Origin: Cryobacterium sp. M96
GTDB lineage: Bacteria; Actinomycetota; Actinomycetes; Actinomycetales; Microbacteriaceae
DNA: 64,000 bases
NCBI RefSeq assembly: GCF_002929845.1
Contig: NZ_PJJS01000051.1
Span: 62,001 to 126,000, forward strand
Reading direction: 5' to 3'
Positions within the stretch are counted from its first letter, which is position 1; every line of letters starts with the position of its first letter. A program made the translations under genes and the position numbers. The notes below the pieces were generated by a model. That model had not been told where the DNA came from, made no database searches, and saw only the letters and a program-made list of their open reading frames with translations. Shown piece by piece: positions 1 to 8,658 of the stretch.

Positions 1-1275
1 ACTGAGCTCGTCTTCGATGCCGCAGCCCCGACCCGCACCCTCTACCAGTTGCCCCTGACCCAGCGGACCACTCCCCTCCCCGCAGGCGGGCAGGGCCTCA
101 TCGTCACCCTCGCCGACGGCAGCGCGGTCTACGACGGCACCGCCGACCCGGCCTACGGGCGCGCTCTGCTGGGTTTCATCCTGCGCCAGGCCTCCTCACC
201 TGAGCCCGAAAACCTCGGCGCGCGGGCTCGCGGCGAACTCCACTCGAGCGCAGATCCCGCCGAACGGCCGGCCCGGGTTGTCGCCGGCCGTCTGCTGCGC
301 GGAGAACAGTCGAACACCTCGATCATCCTGGACTGCGTCGACGCCGCCGGGCGCCCGGCTCGTCCCGTCATCTGCAAGGTGTTCCGGATGCTGCATCCCG
401 GCGAGAATCCAGACGTGTCCGTGCAATCGGCCCTGGCCCGGGCCGGCTCACACTTCGTGCCGGAACCGGTGGGCTGCGTGGTCGGCGAGTGGACCGAGCC
501 GGAGCAACCGCGGGTCACCCTCACGGGCCATCTCGTCTTCGCCCAGGAGTTCCTGCCGGGCGCCCCGGATGCCTGGCGGGCCGCCCTGGCCTCGGCCGGG
601 GCCGGGGAGGACTTTAGCGAACAGGCGCGGGCGCTGGGCGTGGCGACGGCAGCCGTGCACGCCGACCTGGCCGCCGTGATGCCCACTCACGACGCCACCC
701 CCGCGGTCATCGCCGCCGAACTCGGCCGGATGCGCGAGCGCTATCGCAGCGCCGCCGCCGAGGTGCCCGCCCTGACCGGCTACGATACGGCCGTCGAGGC
801 GATCTTCGAGCGGGCGGAGAGGGCTTGCTGGCCCCGGCTGCAGCGCATCCACGGCGATTTCCACCTCGGCCAGGCCCTCGAGGTCCCCGGCCGCGGCTGG
901 GTGCTGGTGGATTTCGAGGGCGAACCGCTGCGCCCCCTCGACGATCGCACCCAGCCGGATGTGCCGTTGAAGGACATCGCCGGGATGCTGCGGTCCTTCT
1001 CCTATGTGGCCGGCACGGTGGAGCGGTCCTCGCCCGGCGACCAGACGGCGTCGGCCGAAGCGTGGGCCGCGGCGTGCCAGCACGCGTTCCTCGACGGCTA
1101 CACGCTGCGATCCGGCCAGAGCCTGGCCGGTCAGGAGCCCCTGCTCGACGCGTTCGAGCTGGACAAGGCCCTCTACGAGGCCGTCTACGAGACCCGCAAC
1201 CGACCCTCCTGGCTGCCGATCCCGCTCGCGGCCATCCGCGGCCTCGTCCTGGAGGTCTCCGCCGGATTGCCGTGA
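1..1275 (+). CDS. mak: Maltokinase, 5' end outside window
   Basis: Phosphorylates maltose with ATP to maltose-1-phosphate, which feeds GlgE-type alpha-glucan synthesis in actinobacteria (family knowledge). The frame is open from base 1: TELVFDAAAPTRTLYQLPLT precedes the first possible start (TTG at 49) and reads like the N-terminal cap domain of maltokinases, so the true start lies upstream. The kinase core carries the catalytic loop HGDFHLGQ (about 850-873) and the Mg-binding DFEGEP (about 910-927), typical of the aminoglycoside-phosphotransferase-like fold. Soluble, cytoplasmic. It ends 17 bp from the convergent acyl-CoA synthetase. A treS or glgE partner would be expected to the left but is not visible. 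Another APH-like sugar kinase is the main alternative. Confidence 0.85.
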   Translation, partial: TELVFDAAAPTRTLYQLPLTQRTTPLPAGGQGLIVTLADGSAVYDGTADPAYGRALLGFILRQASSPEPENLGARARGELHSSADPAERPARVVAGRLLRGEQSNTSIILDCVDAAGRPARPVICKVFRMLHPGENPDVSVQSALARAGSHFVPEPVGCVVGEWTEPEQPRVTLTGHLVFAQEFLPGAPDAWRAALASAGAGEDFSEQARALGVATAAVHADLAAVMPTHDATPAVIAAELGRMRERYRSAAAEVPALTGYDTAVEAIFERAERACWPRLQRIHGDFHLGQALEVPGRGWVLVDFEGEPLRPLDDRTQPDVPLKDIAGMLRSFSYVAGTVERSSPGDQTASAEAWAAACQHAFLDGYTLRSGQSLAGQEPLLDAFELDKALYEAVYETRNRPSWLPIPLAAIRGLVLEVSAGLP

Positions 1276-1292
1276 GCGGCCGGAACGGCCGG

Positions 1293-2996
1293 TCAGCGCT
1301 TGAGCTCGGGGAATTGGTCGTCGCGCCACTCACCGGGGAGCCGGGTGTTCTCGGCGGCCGCGGCATCCTCGCGCATGCGCAGTTCGACCCGGCGGATCTT
1401 GCCGGAACTGGTCTTGGGCAGCTCGTAGAACTCGACCCGCCGCACCCGCATGTACGGGGGCAGACCGGTGCGGGCGTGGCGCAGCACCGAGAGCGCCGTT
1501 TCGCCGTTGGACTCCCAGCCCGCCGCCAGGGCGATGTAGGCCTTCGCGATGTTCAGCCGGGTGTCGTCGGGCGCGGGCACGACGGCCGCCTCGGCCACGG
1601 CCGGGTGCTCCAGCAGCACGCTCTCGACCTCGAACGGGGAGACCTTGTAGTCGGAGGACTTGAAGATGTCGTCGGTGCGGCCGATGAACGTGATGTAGCC
1701 TTCGGCGTCGCGGCTGGCGACATCACCGGTGTGGAAGTAACCGTCCCGCACGGCCTCCCGCGTGCGTTCGGGATCCCCGTGGTAGCCGGCCATCAGGTTG
1801 ACCGCGGTGCGGGACAGGTCGAGGCAGATCTCGCCCTCGTCGCTCTCCTCACCGGTGATGGGATCGAGCAGCGTGATCGCGACGCCCGGCAGGGGCATCC
1901 CCATCGAACCGGCCAGAAGTGCGGAACCCGGGGCGTTGCCCACGATCGCCGTGGTCTCGGTCTGGCCGTAGCCATCCCGGATGGTGAGTCCCCAGGAACG
2001 CTGGATCTGGTGGATGACCTCCGGGTTGAGCGGCTCGCCGGCCGAGATGATCTCGCGCAGGCCTACCGGTTTGGCGCCGACGTCGGATTGGATCAGCATG
2101 CGCCACACGGTCGGCGGGGCGCAGAAGGTGGTCACTTTCGCGCGGTGCAGCTGGTCGGCGAGGGCGAACGGGTCGAACCGGGCGTAGTTGTAGACGAAGA
2201 CGGTGGCCTCGGCGATCCACGGGGCGAAGAAGCTGCTCCAGGCGTGCTTGCCCCAGCCGGGCGAGCTGATGGCCAGGTGCACGTCGTCCGGGCGGAGTCC
2301 GATCCAGTACATGGTGGTCAGGTGCCCCACGGGATAGGACGTCTGGGTGTGCACCACCATCTTCGGCTTGCTGGTGGTGCCCGAGGTGAAGTAGATCAGG
2401 GACGCGTCGTCGGAGGACACGACCACGGCGGGCTTCTCGGCCGCGACGAGCGCGGCATCCGCGTAGTCGGCCCAGCCGGGGGTGGCCGCACCGACGCAGA
2501 CGCGCGAGAAGTCGCCGGGCACCGCGTCGAACTTGGCGGCGTCGCCGGCGTTGGCGATGACGTGCTGCACACCGCCGCGCAGAACCCGGTCGGCCAGGTC
2601 GCCGGTCGCAAGCACCGTGGACGTGGGCAGGATGACCGCGCCCACTTTCATGATGGCGAGCATCAGCTCCCAGAGCTCGACCTGGTTGCCCAGCATCAGC
2701 ATGACGTGGTCGCCGTGCCCGACGCCCCGGGAGATCAGCCAGGTGGCCACCTGGTCGGAGCGCGCCGACATCTCACTGAAGGTCACCGTCAGTTCGCGAC
2801 CATCTTCCTCCACGATCCACAGGGCGGTCTTGTCGTTGCCAGCGGCGATGACGTCGAACCAGTCGACGGCCCAGTTGAAGTTCGCCCCCACATCCGGCCA
2901 CTCGAACTCGGCCTGGGCGCGCGCATGATCGTCTCGCAGCTGCAGAAGGTGGTCGCGCGCGCCTCGAAGGGCGGTAGTGCTCTGGGGGGTGGTCAT
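1293..2996 (-). CDS. Acyl-CoA synthetase (AMP-forming, medium-chain type)
   Basis: Adenylates a carboxylic acid and transfers it to CoA. About 567 residues, the full length for the ANL superfamily. Visible motifs in order are the P-loop YFTSGTTSKPKMVVH (about residue 200), GWGKHAW, the adenine-binding DGYGQTETT, the hinge region around GRTDDIFKSSDYKVSPFEVE, and the C-terminal catalytic lysine in KTSSGKIRR. The GWGKHAW stretch and lack of an acetyl-CoA-synthetase N-domain favour the medium-chain acyl-CoA synthetase branch; the substrate cannot be read from sequence. The ATG at 2996 is preferred because a GAGGA ribosome site lies 11 bases upstream; an in-frame ATG at 3005 is only two bases from the same site. 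Monocistronic, between convergent maltokinase and malQ. Confidence 0.85.
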   Translation of the reverse strand: MTTPQSTTALRGARDHLLQLRDDHARAQAEFEWPDVGANFNWAVDWFDVIAAGNDKTALWIVEEDGRELTVTFSEMSARSDQVATWLISRGVGHGDHVMLMLGNQVELWELMLAIMKVGAVILPTSTVLATGDLADRVLRGGVQHVIANAGDAAKFDAVPGDFSRVCVGAATPGWADYADAALVAAEKPAVVVSSDDASLIYFTSGTTSKPKMVVHTQTSYPVGHLTTMYWIGLRPDDVHLAISSPGWGKHAWSSFFAPWIAEATVFVYNYARFDPFALADQLHRAKVTTFCAPPTVWRMLIQSDVGAKPVGLREIISAGEPLNPEVIHQIQRSWGLTIRDGYGQTETTAIVGNAPGSALLAGSMGMPLPGVAITLLDPITGEESDEGEICLDLSRTAVNLMAGYHGDPERTREAVRDGYFHTGDVASRDAEGYITFIGRTDDIFKSSDYKVSPFEVESVLLEHPAVAEAAVVPAPDDTRLNIAKAYIALAAGWESNGETALSVLRHARTGLPPYMRVRRVEFYELPKTSSGKIRRVELRMREDAAAAENTRLPGEWRDDQFPELKR

Positions 2997-3134
2997 CCGT
3001 CCCATCTTCCTCGGTTCAAATGCCCAAAACGGAATACGACACCCGGCCGCGGGGCCGGCAGGTCCCGCAGGTTCCGCAGCTCGGCGCCGTTCGGGCCGAC
3101 AGCGCGAAGATCTTCCTCGGCGTGATAAAGCGCT

Positions 3135-5282
3135 TCAGGGAGTGGCGCGGATCGCGTCCACCAGGGCGGCGAAGCGGGCGTTGCCGGGCAGGTCGTCGAT
3201 GAGCACGGACTTTCCGTCGGGGCCGGCCAGCGGGATGCGCCAGTTCGGGTACTCGTTCGAGGTCCCGGGCTGGTTCTGGGTCCGGCGCTCGCCGACCGCA
3301 TCCACCAGAGCCACGCCAAGGAGCGACGAGGGCGTCAGTGCGGTGTACGCGTAGAGCGCCTCAACCGTCTCCTGCACGGTCGGGGCTGGCTCGGTGCCGA
3401 GCGGCGGCAGCAGGCCGCGTTCACGAAGCGCGGCCAGCATGGCGGACTGCTCGGCAAGGTCCGCGGTGCGCTCTTCCTCGACCGATCGCCCGAGCAGACC
3501 GAGCGATTCGCGCAGGGCCACGTGGTCGCCGGCGAGATAGCCGGCCGTCGGAGGCAGATCGTGGGTGTTCACACTGGTCAGGCAGGCCTGGCGGTACCGT
3601 TCGGGGGCCAGCGGCACGCCGTTGTCTCGTTCGAACCAGAGGATCGAGGTTCCGAAGATGCCGCGTTCGGCGAGGTAGTCGCGCACCCAGGGCTCGAAGA
3701 CGCCGAGGTCTTCGCCGATCACCACGGCGCCGGCGCGCTGGGCCTCGAGGGCCAGGATGCCGATGAGTGCCTCGTGGTCGTAGTGCACGTAGGTGCCCTC
3801 TCCCGGTCCGGCGCCGACCGGGATCCACCACAGGCGGAACAGACCCAGAATGTGGTCCACCCGGATGCCGCCGGCGTGGTGCAGGATACTGCGGAGCATG
3901 TCCCGGTAGGCGACGTAGCCCGACTCGGCCAGCCGGCCGGGGTGCCACGGCGGCTGCGACCAGTTCTGGCCCTGCTGGTTGAACATGTCCGGCGGGGCGC
4001 CCACGGTCATGCCCGGGGCGAGAACGCCCTGCAGGGTCCAGGCGTCGGACCCGGTGAACTGCACCCCGACCGCGAGGTCGTGCACGATGCCGATGGCCAT
4101 CCCGGCATCCGTCGCCGCGCGTTGAGCGGTCTCCAACTGCTGGTCGCAGAGCCACTGGAGCCAGCTGTGGAATTCTATGCGGTCCGCGAGCTGCTTCCGG
4201 TGCTCGGCGGCGAAGGGACCGCGGGGGCCGCGCGGCTCGATCGACCATTCCGGCGCATCCGCCGGGAACAACTCGGCCAGGGCGCACCAGAGCGCGAAGT
4301 CGACCAGACCCTGACCCTGCTCGGCGCAGAATTCCTCGAACCGGTGGGCACGGGAGGGGCTCGGCCGCACCTCGTGCACGGCTTCCAGCGCGGTCAGTTT
4401 GGCGGCATAGGCGCAGTCGCGGTCGAGGTGGTCCGCCTCCAGGTTGGCCGAGTGCTGCCGGTCAGCGAGGGACTCGACAACGGCTCGTGCCGCCGGGGCG
4501 AGGTAGGCGTATTCGGGCACGTCCTCGACCCGAATGTACAGCGGGTGGAAAAAGCGCCGGCTCGACGGCAGGTAGGGGGAGGGCTCGACCGGCGGGGCGG
4601 GCTCGGACGCGTGCAGCGGATTGACCAGGACGAAGTCGGCTCCGTACTGGGAGCCGGAGATGGCGGCCAGGTCGGCAAGGTCGGCGAAGTCGCCGATCCC
4701 CCAGCTCCGGGAGGAGCGCGCCGAGTAGAGCTGGGCCATCAAACCCCAGTCGCGATGCCCGGCCAGGTTGCGGGTGGTCTCGAGCCGGGGCGGGGTCACG
4801 ACGAGGCCGCAGCGCGCCGTGTGGTCTCCGCTCTCTGCGTGCAGGGTATGCCAGCCCAGAGGCAGGCCGGCCGGAATTTGGAACATCGCCCGGCTCGTCG
4901 GCCGACCGTCGACGGTGCGGGGTTTCTCCCAGAGCCCGGTCTGCAACACCTCGTGCCGGGTGCCGTCCTCGGCGACGATCCAGACGAGGGCCGTCGAACC
5001 TGCGCCGGCGTGCACGGGCACCTCGGCCTCGCCGCCCGCGCGGAGCACCACGACGGGAGGCAGGAGCCGGCGCCAGGGCGCGAGGCTCTGCTCGGTCAGG
5101 GCCGCATCAACCTCGGCAGGCGTGCCGGCGGGAACGCCGAGGGCACCCAGGACCTTACGCAGGGTGCCGAAGTCGACCGCCCGTGAAGCACCGTCCCAGC
5201 CGGTGAAAGAGGTGTCAACCCCGAGTGATCGTGCCAGTTCCAGCAGCGCCGCCGCAGAACGGTCGGTTGGTTCGAGTTCCAT
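3135..5282 (-). CDS. malQ: 4-alpha-glucanotransferase (amylomaltase, GH77)
   Basis: Transfers alpha-1,4-glucan segments between maltodextrins and releases glucose, in the cytoplasm. The 715-residue length matches the long MalQ form with an N-terminal beta-sandwich extension. The three GH77 catalytic signatures are present: the nucleophile Asp in IRVDHILGLF, the acid/base Glu in VIGEDLGVFEP, and the transition-state Asp in NTHDLPPTAGY. With the maltokinase at the left edge this is a maltodextrin/glycogen corner of the genome, though the two genes are convergent with another gene between them and not co-transcribed. No sign of damage. Confidence 0.93.
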   Translation of the reverse strand: MELEPTDRSAAALLELARSLGVDTSFTGWDGASRAVDFGTLRKVLGALGVPAGTPAEVDAALTEQSLAPWRRLLPPVVVLRAGGEAEVPVHAGAGSTALVWIVAEDGTRHEVLQTGLWEKPRTVDGRPTSRAMFQIPAGLPLGWHTLHAESGDHTARCGLVVTPPRLETTRNLAGHRDWGLMAQLYSARSSRSWGIGDFADLADLAAISGSQYGADFVLVNPLHASEPAPPVEPSPYLPSSRRFFHPLYIRVEDVPEYAYLAPAARAVVESLADRQHSANLEADHLDRDCAYAAKLTALEAVHEVRPSPSRAHRFEEFCAEQGQGLVDFALWCALAELFPADAPEWSIEPRGPRGPFAAEHRKQLADRIEFHSWLQWLCDQQLETAQRAATDAGMAIGIVHDLAVGVQFTGSDAWTLQGVLAPGMTVGAPPDMFNQQGQNWSQPPWHPGRLAESGYVAYRDMLRSILHHAGGIRVDHILGLFRLWWIPVGAGPGEGTYVHYDHEALIGILALEAQRAGAVVIGEDLGVFEPWVRDYLAERGIFGTSILWFERDNGVPLAPERYRQACLTSVNTHDLPPTAGYLAGDHVALRESLGLLGRSVEEERTADLAEQSAMLAALRERGLLPPLGTEPAPTVQETVEALYAYTALTPSSLLGVALVDAVGERRTQNQPGTSNEYPNWRIPLAGPDGKSVLIDDLPGNARFAALVDAIRATP

Positions 5283-5336
5283 GGGACCACTCTAGATCCG
5301 GGACCGGTTCCGGACCCGCGCCGGACCCCGCCGGCT

Positions 5337-6068
5337 CTACCTGCCGAAGCGCGAGACGAAGGCCTTCATCAGCTTGGCCGGCTCGGTGACGATGGATGCG
5401 TCGATCGCCGCGATGACGTCGTCCAGGGCGTCGGGATCGAAGTAGCCGGACTCGCGGTAGATGCGGATGCGGGTCAGGATGCCGGCATTGGTCAGTTCCG
5501 GATGGAATTGCGTCGCGTAGACGTTGTTGCCGACCCGGAACGCCTGCACGGGACAGTTCTGCCCGGTCGCCAGCAGGACGGCGCCGGGCGGCAGCTCTGA
5601 ACAGGCCTCCTTGTGCCCGACGAAAGCCTGGAAGGTGGGCACGAGCGCGGCGAACAGCTGGTCGGCTGCGCCTGCCTCGGTGAGGGAGATCCAGGTCGGC
5701 CCGGCCTCCTCGGACCAGGTGCGGTCCAGCCTGCCGCTCAGATGGCTGGTGAGCAGTCCGACACCGTAGCAGGCACCGAGGAAGGGGAAGTCCCGGGCCA
5801 GCACCTGGTCGAGGAGGGCGGCCAACTCGGCCTCGACGCGGCGTTGCACGGACGACTTGATCTCGGCGGAATCGCTCGCGTTGAAGGGGCTGCCGCCCAC
5901 GATGATGCCCGAGTATCCGTTCAGGTCGATCGGCGGCATCGGCGCAGCCTCGAGCCGCACCCGGTGGAGCTGGTCGGGTTCCAGATCGCCGGCCGCGAGG
6001 AAGCCGGCGTACTCGTCATCGGCGGCTTCGTCCTCAGAACGGGTGGCGAGCAGCAGGAAGGGCTTCAC
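5337..6068 (-). CDS. Class I glutamine amidotransferase (GuaA-N-like)
   Basis: A stand-alone class I amidotransferase domain of about 243 residues. The nucleophile elbow is LGACYGVGLL, and the catalytic His-Glu pair is in TQFHPELT near the C-terminus. The oxyanion-strand motif GIIVGGSPFN is also present. The GTG at 6068 (MKPFLLLATRSEDEA) is chosen because homologous sequence begins there; a longer reading to 6203 adds a low-complexity Arg/Ser-rich stretch with no family resemblance. Such proteins are often annotated as GMP synthase-like, but no synthetase domain is attached and the acceptor substrate is unknown. It sits alone between malQ and the PhnB-like gene. Confidence 0.85.
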   Translation of the reverse strand: MKPFLLLATRSEDEAADDEYAGFLAAGDLEPDQLHRVRLEAAPMPPIDLNGYSGIIVGGSPFNASDSAEIKSSVQRRVEAELAALLDQVLARDFPFLGACYGVGLLTSHLSGRLDRTWSEEAGPTWISLTEAGAADQLFAALVPTFQAFVGHKEACSELPPGAVLLATGQNCPVQAFRVGNNVYATQFHPELTNAGILTRIRIYRESGYFDPDALDDVIAAIDASIVTEPAKLMKAFVSRFGR

Positions 6069-6207
6069 AGCATCATCGTAGTGGCGGGCCTCGGTAGACC
6101 CGGCTCCGGCTTCGACCTGGCTGTGAGCGCGTCGAAGACCTGGTCTCCCCCTGCACCAGGAGCTGCTGCATCTGCGCGGCGTCGAATGCGAACCCCCCAC
6201 CACCGAC

Positions 6208-6624
6208 CTATGCGGGTGCGCCGGCGATGTTGACCATCCAGCTCACGCCGAATCTATCGACGCACATGCCGAAGCTGTCGCCCCACGGCGACGGCTCGAG
6301 CGGCATGACGACGGTGCCCCCGGCCGCGAGCTTGTCCCAGTAGCCGCGCAGCACCGGTTCGTCGTCGCCGCTGAGCGACACGGAATAGTTGGTGCCCGGA
6401 CGGTACTCCATCCGGTTCGGAGTGTCGGAAGCCATCAGCACCAGGCCGTCGTCGGTGGTCAGCATGGCGTGCATAATCTTGTCCTGCTCAGCCTTGTCGT
6501 CGCTCGCCTCGAACTCGGCGAACGTGCTCAGCGTCAGCTCGCCGCCGAACACCGTCCGGTAGAACTCCATCGCTTCCCGGGTCGTATCCCGGAACCCCAG
6601 GTAGGGATTGAGTTGGGTCGTCAT
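6208..6624 (-). CDS. VOC-family protein, PhnB/3-demethylubiquinone methyltransferase-like
   Basis: A 138-residue protein of the vicinal-oxygen-chelate superfamily, PhnB subgroup. Features typical of the group are the N-terminal NPYLGFRDTTREAMEFYRTVFGG and the late segment WGDSFGMCVDRFGVSWMVNI. It probably binds a metal or a small ligand; no activity can be assigned. The ATG at 6624 is supported by an AGAGG ribosome site 8 bases upstream; an in-frame ATG at 6645 lies before that site. Transcribed away from the pfkB-like gene, with about 95 bp between them for divergent promoters. Confidence 0.85.
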   Translation of the reverse strand: MTTQLNPYLGFRDTTREAMEFYRTVFGGELTLSTFAEFEASDDKAEQDKIMHAMLTTDDGLVLMASDTPNRMEYRPGTNYSVSLSGDDEPVLRGYWDKLAAGGTVVMPLEPSPWGDSFGMCVDRFGVSWMVNIAGAPA

Positions 6625-6720
6625 GGTGGAGCCTCTTTCTGTCATGGGGCGAATGCTCCGATTATCGGCTCAACCCCGCGCCAGCACGAGGCGTGCGGGG
6701 AAGTCTCCTACGCTGGAACC

Positions 6721-7680
6721 ATGGACTCCCCCAGGGCCGCCCTGCTGCGGCCGATTCTCACCCTCACCATCAACCCCGCTCTCGACGTGAGCACGTCAAC
6801 CGAGCACGTGGTCAGCGAGCACAAGATGCGCTGCGGCCGGTCCCGCCTCGACCCGGGCGGCGGCGGCGTGAACGTGGCTCGGGTAGTGCAACGTCTCGGC
6901 GGGCAGGCCCTGGCCGTGTACACCGCGGGCGGCCCTACCGGGGAGGCCTTCCGCCGGCTGATCGAAGCCGAACGCATCCCGACCATCGCGGTGCCGATCC
7001 ATGGCAGCACCCGCGAGAGCTTCACCGTCGACGAGACTGGCACCGGCAAGCAGTTCCGTTTCGTGCTGGAAGGCCCCGAGCTCAGTGAAACCGAGTGGCG
7101 GGCCTGTCTCGCGGTCGTCGGAGAGTCGATTCCGGTCGGCGGCTATGTGGTCGCCAGCGGCAGCCTGCCGCCGGGAGTCCCGGATGATTTCTACGCCCGG
7201 GTCACCCGTCTGGCGCACGGGCACGACGCCCGCTGCATCGTGGACACGTCCGGTCCCGCTCTCGCGGCCGCGCTCGACGAGGGGGTCTACCTGGTCAAAC
7301 CGAGCGGGCGTGAGCTGGGAGAGCTCGTCGGCGCAACCCTCGACACCGAACAGAGCAAGATCGACGCGGCCGCCGAGCTCGTCGCCCGCGGGTCCGCGGA
7401 AGTCGTCGCGCTGACGCTCGGCGGAGCGGGAGCCGTGCTCGCCTCGGCGAGCGGGATCATCCGTCTGGGGGTGCCGCAGGTCACGGTGCAGAGCACCGTC
7501 GGGGCCGGCGACAGCTTTCTCGGTGCGTTCGTGCTGCGGATCGCGCAGGGGTTCCCGGTGGACCGGGCGTTCCGGGCCGCCGTCGCCGCCGGCAGCGCCA
7601 CCGCGATGACACCGGCCACGGAACTCTGCCACCGGGTCGATGTGGAACGCCTGGAGGCCGAACTGGTGGCACTAACGTGA
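6721..7680 (+). CDS. PfkB-family carbohydrate kinase (6-/1-phosphofructokinase type)
   Basis: A ribokinase-fold kinase of 319 residues. The N-terminus LTLTINPALDVS and DPGGGGVNVARVVQRLGG form the substrate-binding PfkB signature, and VGAGDSFLGAFV near residue 260 holds the catalytic Asp and anion hole. The opening is typical of phosphofructokinases/tagatose-6-phosphate kinases, so fructose-6-phosphate or fructose-1-phosphate is the likely substrate; no PTS or aldolase neighbour decides between them. It opens a three-gene unit: its stop overlaps the next gene by 4 bp (GTGA), which in turn overlaps the DoxX gene by 4 bp. Confidence 0.88.
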   Translation: MDSPRAALLRPILTLTINPALDVSTSTEHVVSEHKMRCGRSRLDPGGGGVNVARVVQRLGGQALAVYTAGGPTGEAFRRLIEAERIPTIAVPIHGSTRESFTVDETGTGKQFRFVLEGPELSETEWRACLAVVGESIPVGGYVVASGSLPPGVPDDFYARVTRLAHGHDARCIVDTSGPALAAALDEGVYLVKPSGRELGELVGATLDTEQSKIDAAAELVARGSAEVVALTLGGAGAVLASASGIIRLGVPQVTVQSTVGAGDSFLGAFVLRIAQGFPVDRAFRAAVAAGSATAMTPATELCHRVDVERLEAELVALT

Positions 7681-7985
7681 AGCTCACCGACATTGACCCG
7701 CCCAGCCGTAGCTTTTCCCGGTGGCTCACCGACGAAGAGGTGGGGCAGGTGCTCGCCTCCAGCCGCGGCTGGAGGCTTGCGCCGGACGGCGGCGTGATGG
7801 CCGGCAAGATTCGCAAGACCCGGATCGCGCCGTCTCTGACCGCGCTCGGCGCCACCGCGGCCGCCGAGCGTTGGATCAGCCGCGCGGCGGCGCCCGGCAG
7901 GGACGGCAGCGGCCCGACGCACATCATGTGGGGTATCTTCAACGCCCGAACGGACGCCGAGATCGCGGCTAAAGTCGATTCATGA
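7677..7985 (+). CDS. Conserved-looking hypothetical protein, 102 aa
   Basis: I do not recognise this family. It is a basic soluble protein with no signal peptide, membrane segment or Cys cluster. It starts at GTG inside the stop of the pfkB-like gene (4-bp overlap) and ends inside the start of the DoxX gene (ATGA overlap), so it is very likely translationally coupled to both. Codon use resembles its neighbours, which supports a real gene despite its size. Confidence 0.7.
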   Translation: MKLTDIDPPSRSFSRWLTDEEVGQVLASSRGWRLAPDGGVMAGKIRKTRIAPSLTALGATAAAERWISRAAAPGRDGSGPTHIMWGIFNARTDAEIAAKVDS

Positions 7986-8428
7986 CCTCTGACGCTGCCA
8001 CCGGCACCCGTACCCCCCGCACCTCGATCCCCCGCTTGATCGGCCGATTGGCTCTGGGGGCATTCCTGCTCTTCGCCGGGATCAGCCACCTCGCCTGGAA
8101 CCGTGAGGCGTTCCTCGCCCAGGTGCCCACCTGGTTGCCGCTCGAGGGAGATTTCGTCGTGGTTGCGTCGGGCCTGGTCGAGATCGCTCTGGGCCTGTCG
8201 CTGCTGCTGCTGGCCAGGCGCAAGGTGCAGGTGGGTTGGGTCGTGGCCCTGTTCTTCCTGGCAATCTTCCCCGGCAACATCTCCCAGTTCGTCACGGCCA
8301 CCGATTCGTTCGGCCTGGATTCGGACCTGTCCCGTGGCATCCGCCTGCTCTTCCAGCCGGTGCTCGTGGCGTGGGCGCTGTGGTCGACCGGTGCGTGGCG
8401 CGCCTGGCGGGCACGCCGTGCAGCATAA
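7982..8428 (+). CDS. DoxX-family membrane protein
   Basis: A 148-residue inner-membrane protein with about four hydrophobic segments: residues about 21-38 (LIGRLALGAFLLFAGISHL), 58-78, 83-100 and 115-132. The opening RLALGAFLLFAGISHLAW and the short length match the DoxX/DoxD-like family, often linked to redox or thiol stress in actinobacteria (family knowledge; no activity shown here). Start ATG overlaps the preceding stop by 4 bp. Four bases after its stop begins the CsoR-type palindrome of the next gene, so the operator marks a new transcription unit. Confidence 0.8.
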   Translation: MTSDAATGTRTPRTSIPRLIGRLALGAFLLFAGISHLAWNREAFLAQVPTWLPLEGDFVVVASGLVEIALGLSLLLLARRKVQVGWVVALFFLAIFPGNISQFVTATDSFGLDSDLSRGIRLLFQPVLVAWALWSTGAWRAWRARRAA

Positions 8429-8431
8429 GTG

Positions 8432-8447
8432 ATACCCCATGGGGTAT
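8432..8447. promoter_or_regulatory. CsoR/CstR-type operator, perfect palindrome
   Basis: ATACCCCATGGGGTAT, a perfect 16-bp palindrome. Its half-site recurs at 40172, 43301, 43369 and 44890 around the cst-like cluster. It lies exactly 35 bases upstream of the ATG of the Cys-rich gene at 8483, the same spacing as at its paralogue (44890-44905 to 44854). Confidence 0.8.
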
Positions 8448-8482
8448 GTTGGGCGGACGAGTTCAACGAAAGGGTTCAACGG

Positions 8483-8650
8483 ATGTGCCGTCAAGTCACG
8501 TGTAAGAAGTGTGGAAAAACGACCTGGGCCGGGTGCGGCCAGCACGTCGACCAGGTGATGCGAGGCGTTCCGAGTGCACAGCGGTGCCGCGGACACGAGA
8601 AAGACGCCCCGACCCCCGGCTTCTTCGCGCGGCTCTTCACCCGCAACTGA
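8483..8650 (+). CDS. Small Cys-rich protein (55 aa), predicted CstR-regulon member
   Basis: Starts MCRQVTCKKCGKTTWAGCGQ. Cysteines at 2, 7, 10, 18 and 35 plus His21 suggest a small zinc-ribbon-like metal or thiol site. It is a paralogue of the 38-residue protein at 44738-44854: 21 of the first 35 positions are identical, including all five cysteines, CGK, TW, GCG, HVD and AQRC. This copy carries a 20-residue tail (PGFFARLFTRN at the end) that the other lacks. Both genes have a CsoR-type palindrome exactly 35 bases upstream, so control by the CstR-like repressor at 40239 is likely. Function unknown; sulfane-sulfur or metal buffering is inference from the regulon. Convergent with 8659-9216. Confidence 0.85.
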   Translation: MCRQVTCKKCGKTTWAGCGQHVDQVMRGVPSAQRCRGHEKDAPTPGFFARLFTRN

Positions 8651-8658
8651 GTCCGGAG

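Noticed and set aside
825-3125. Long plus-strand frame of over 700 codons opposite the acyl-CoA synthetase
   Set aside because: GC-rich antisense shadow: Arg/Gly-rich, no domain, and the minus-strand frame carries complete family motifs.
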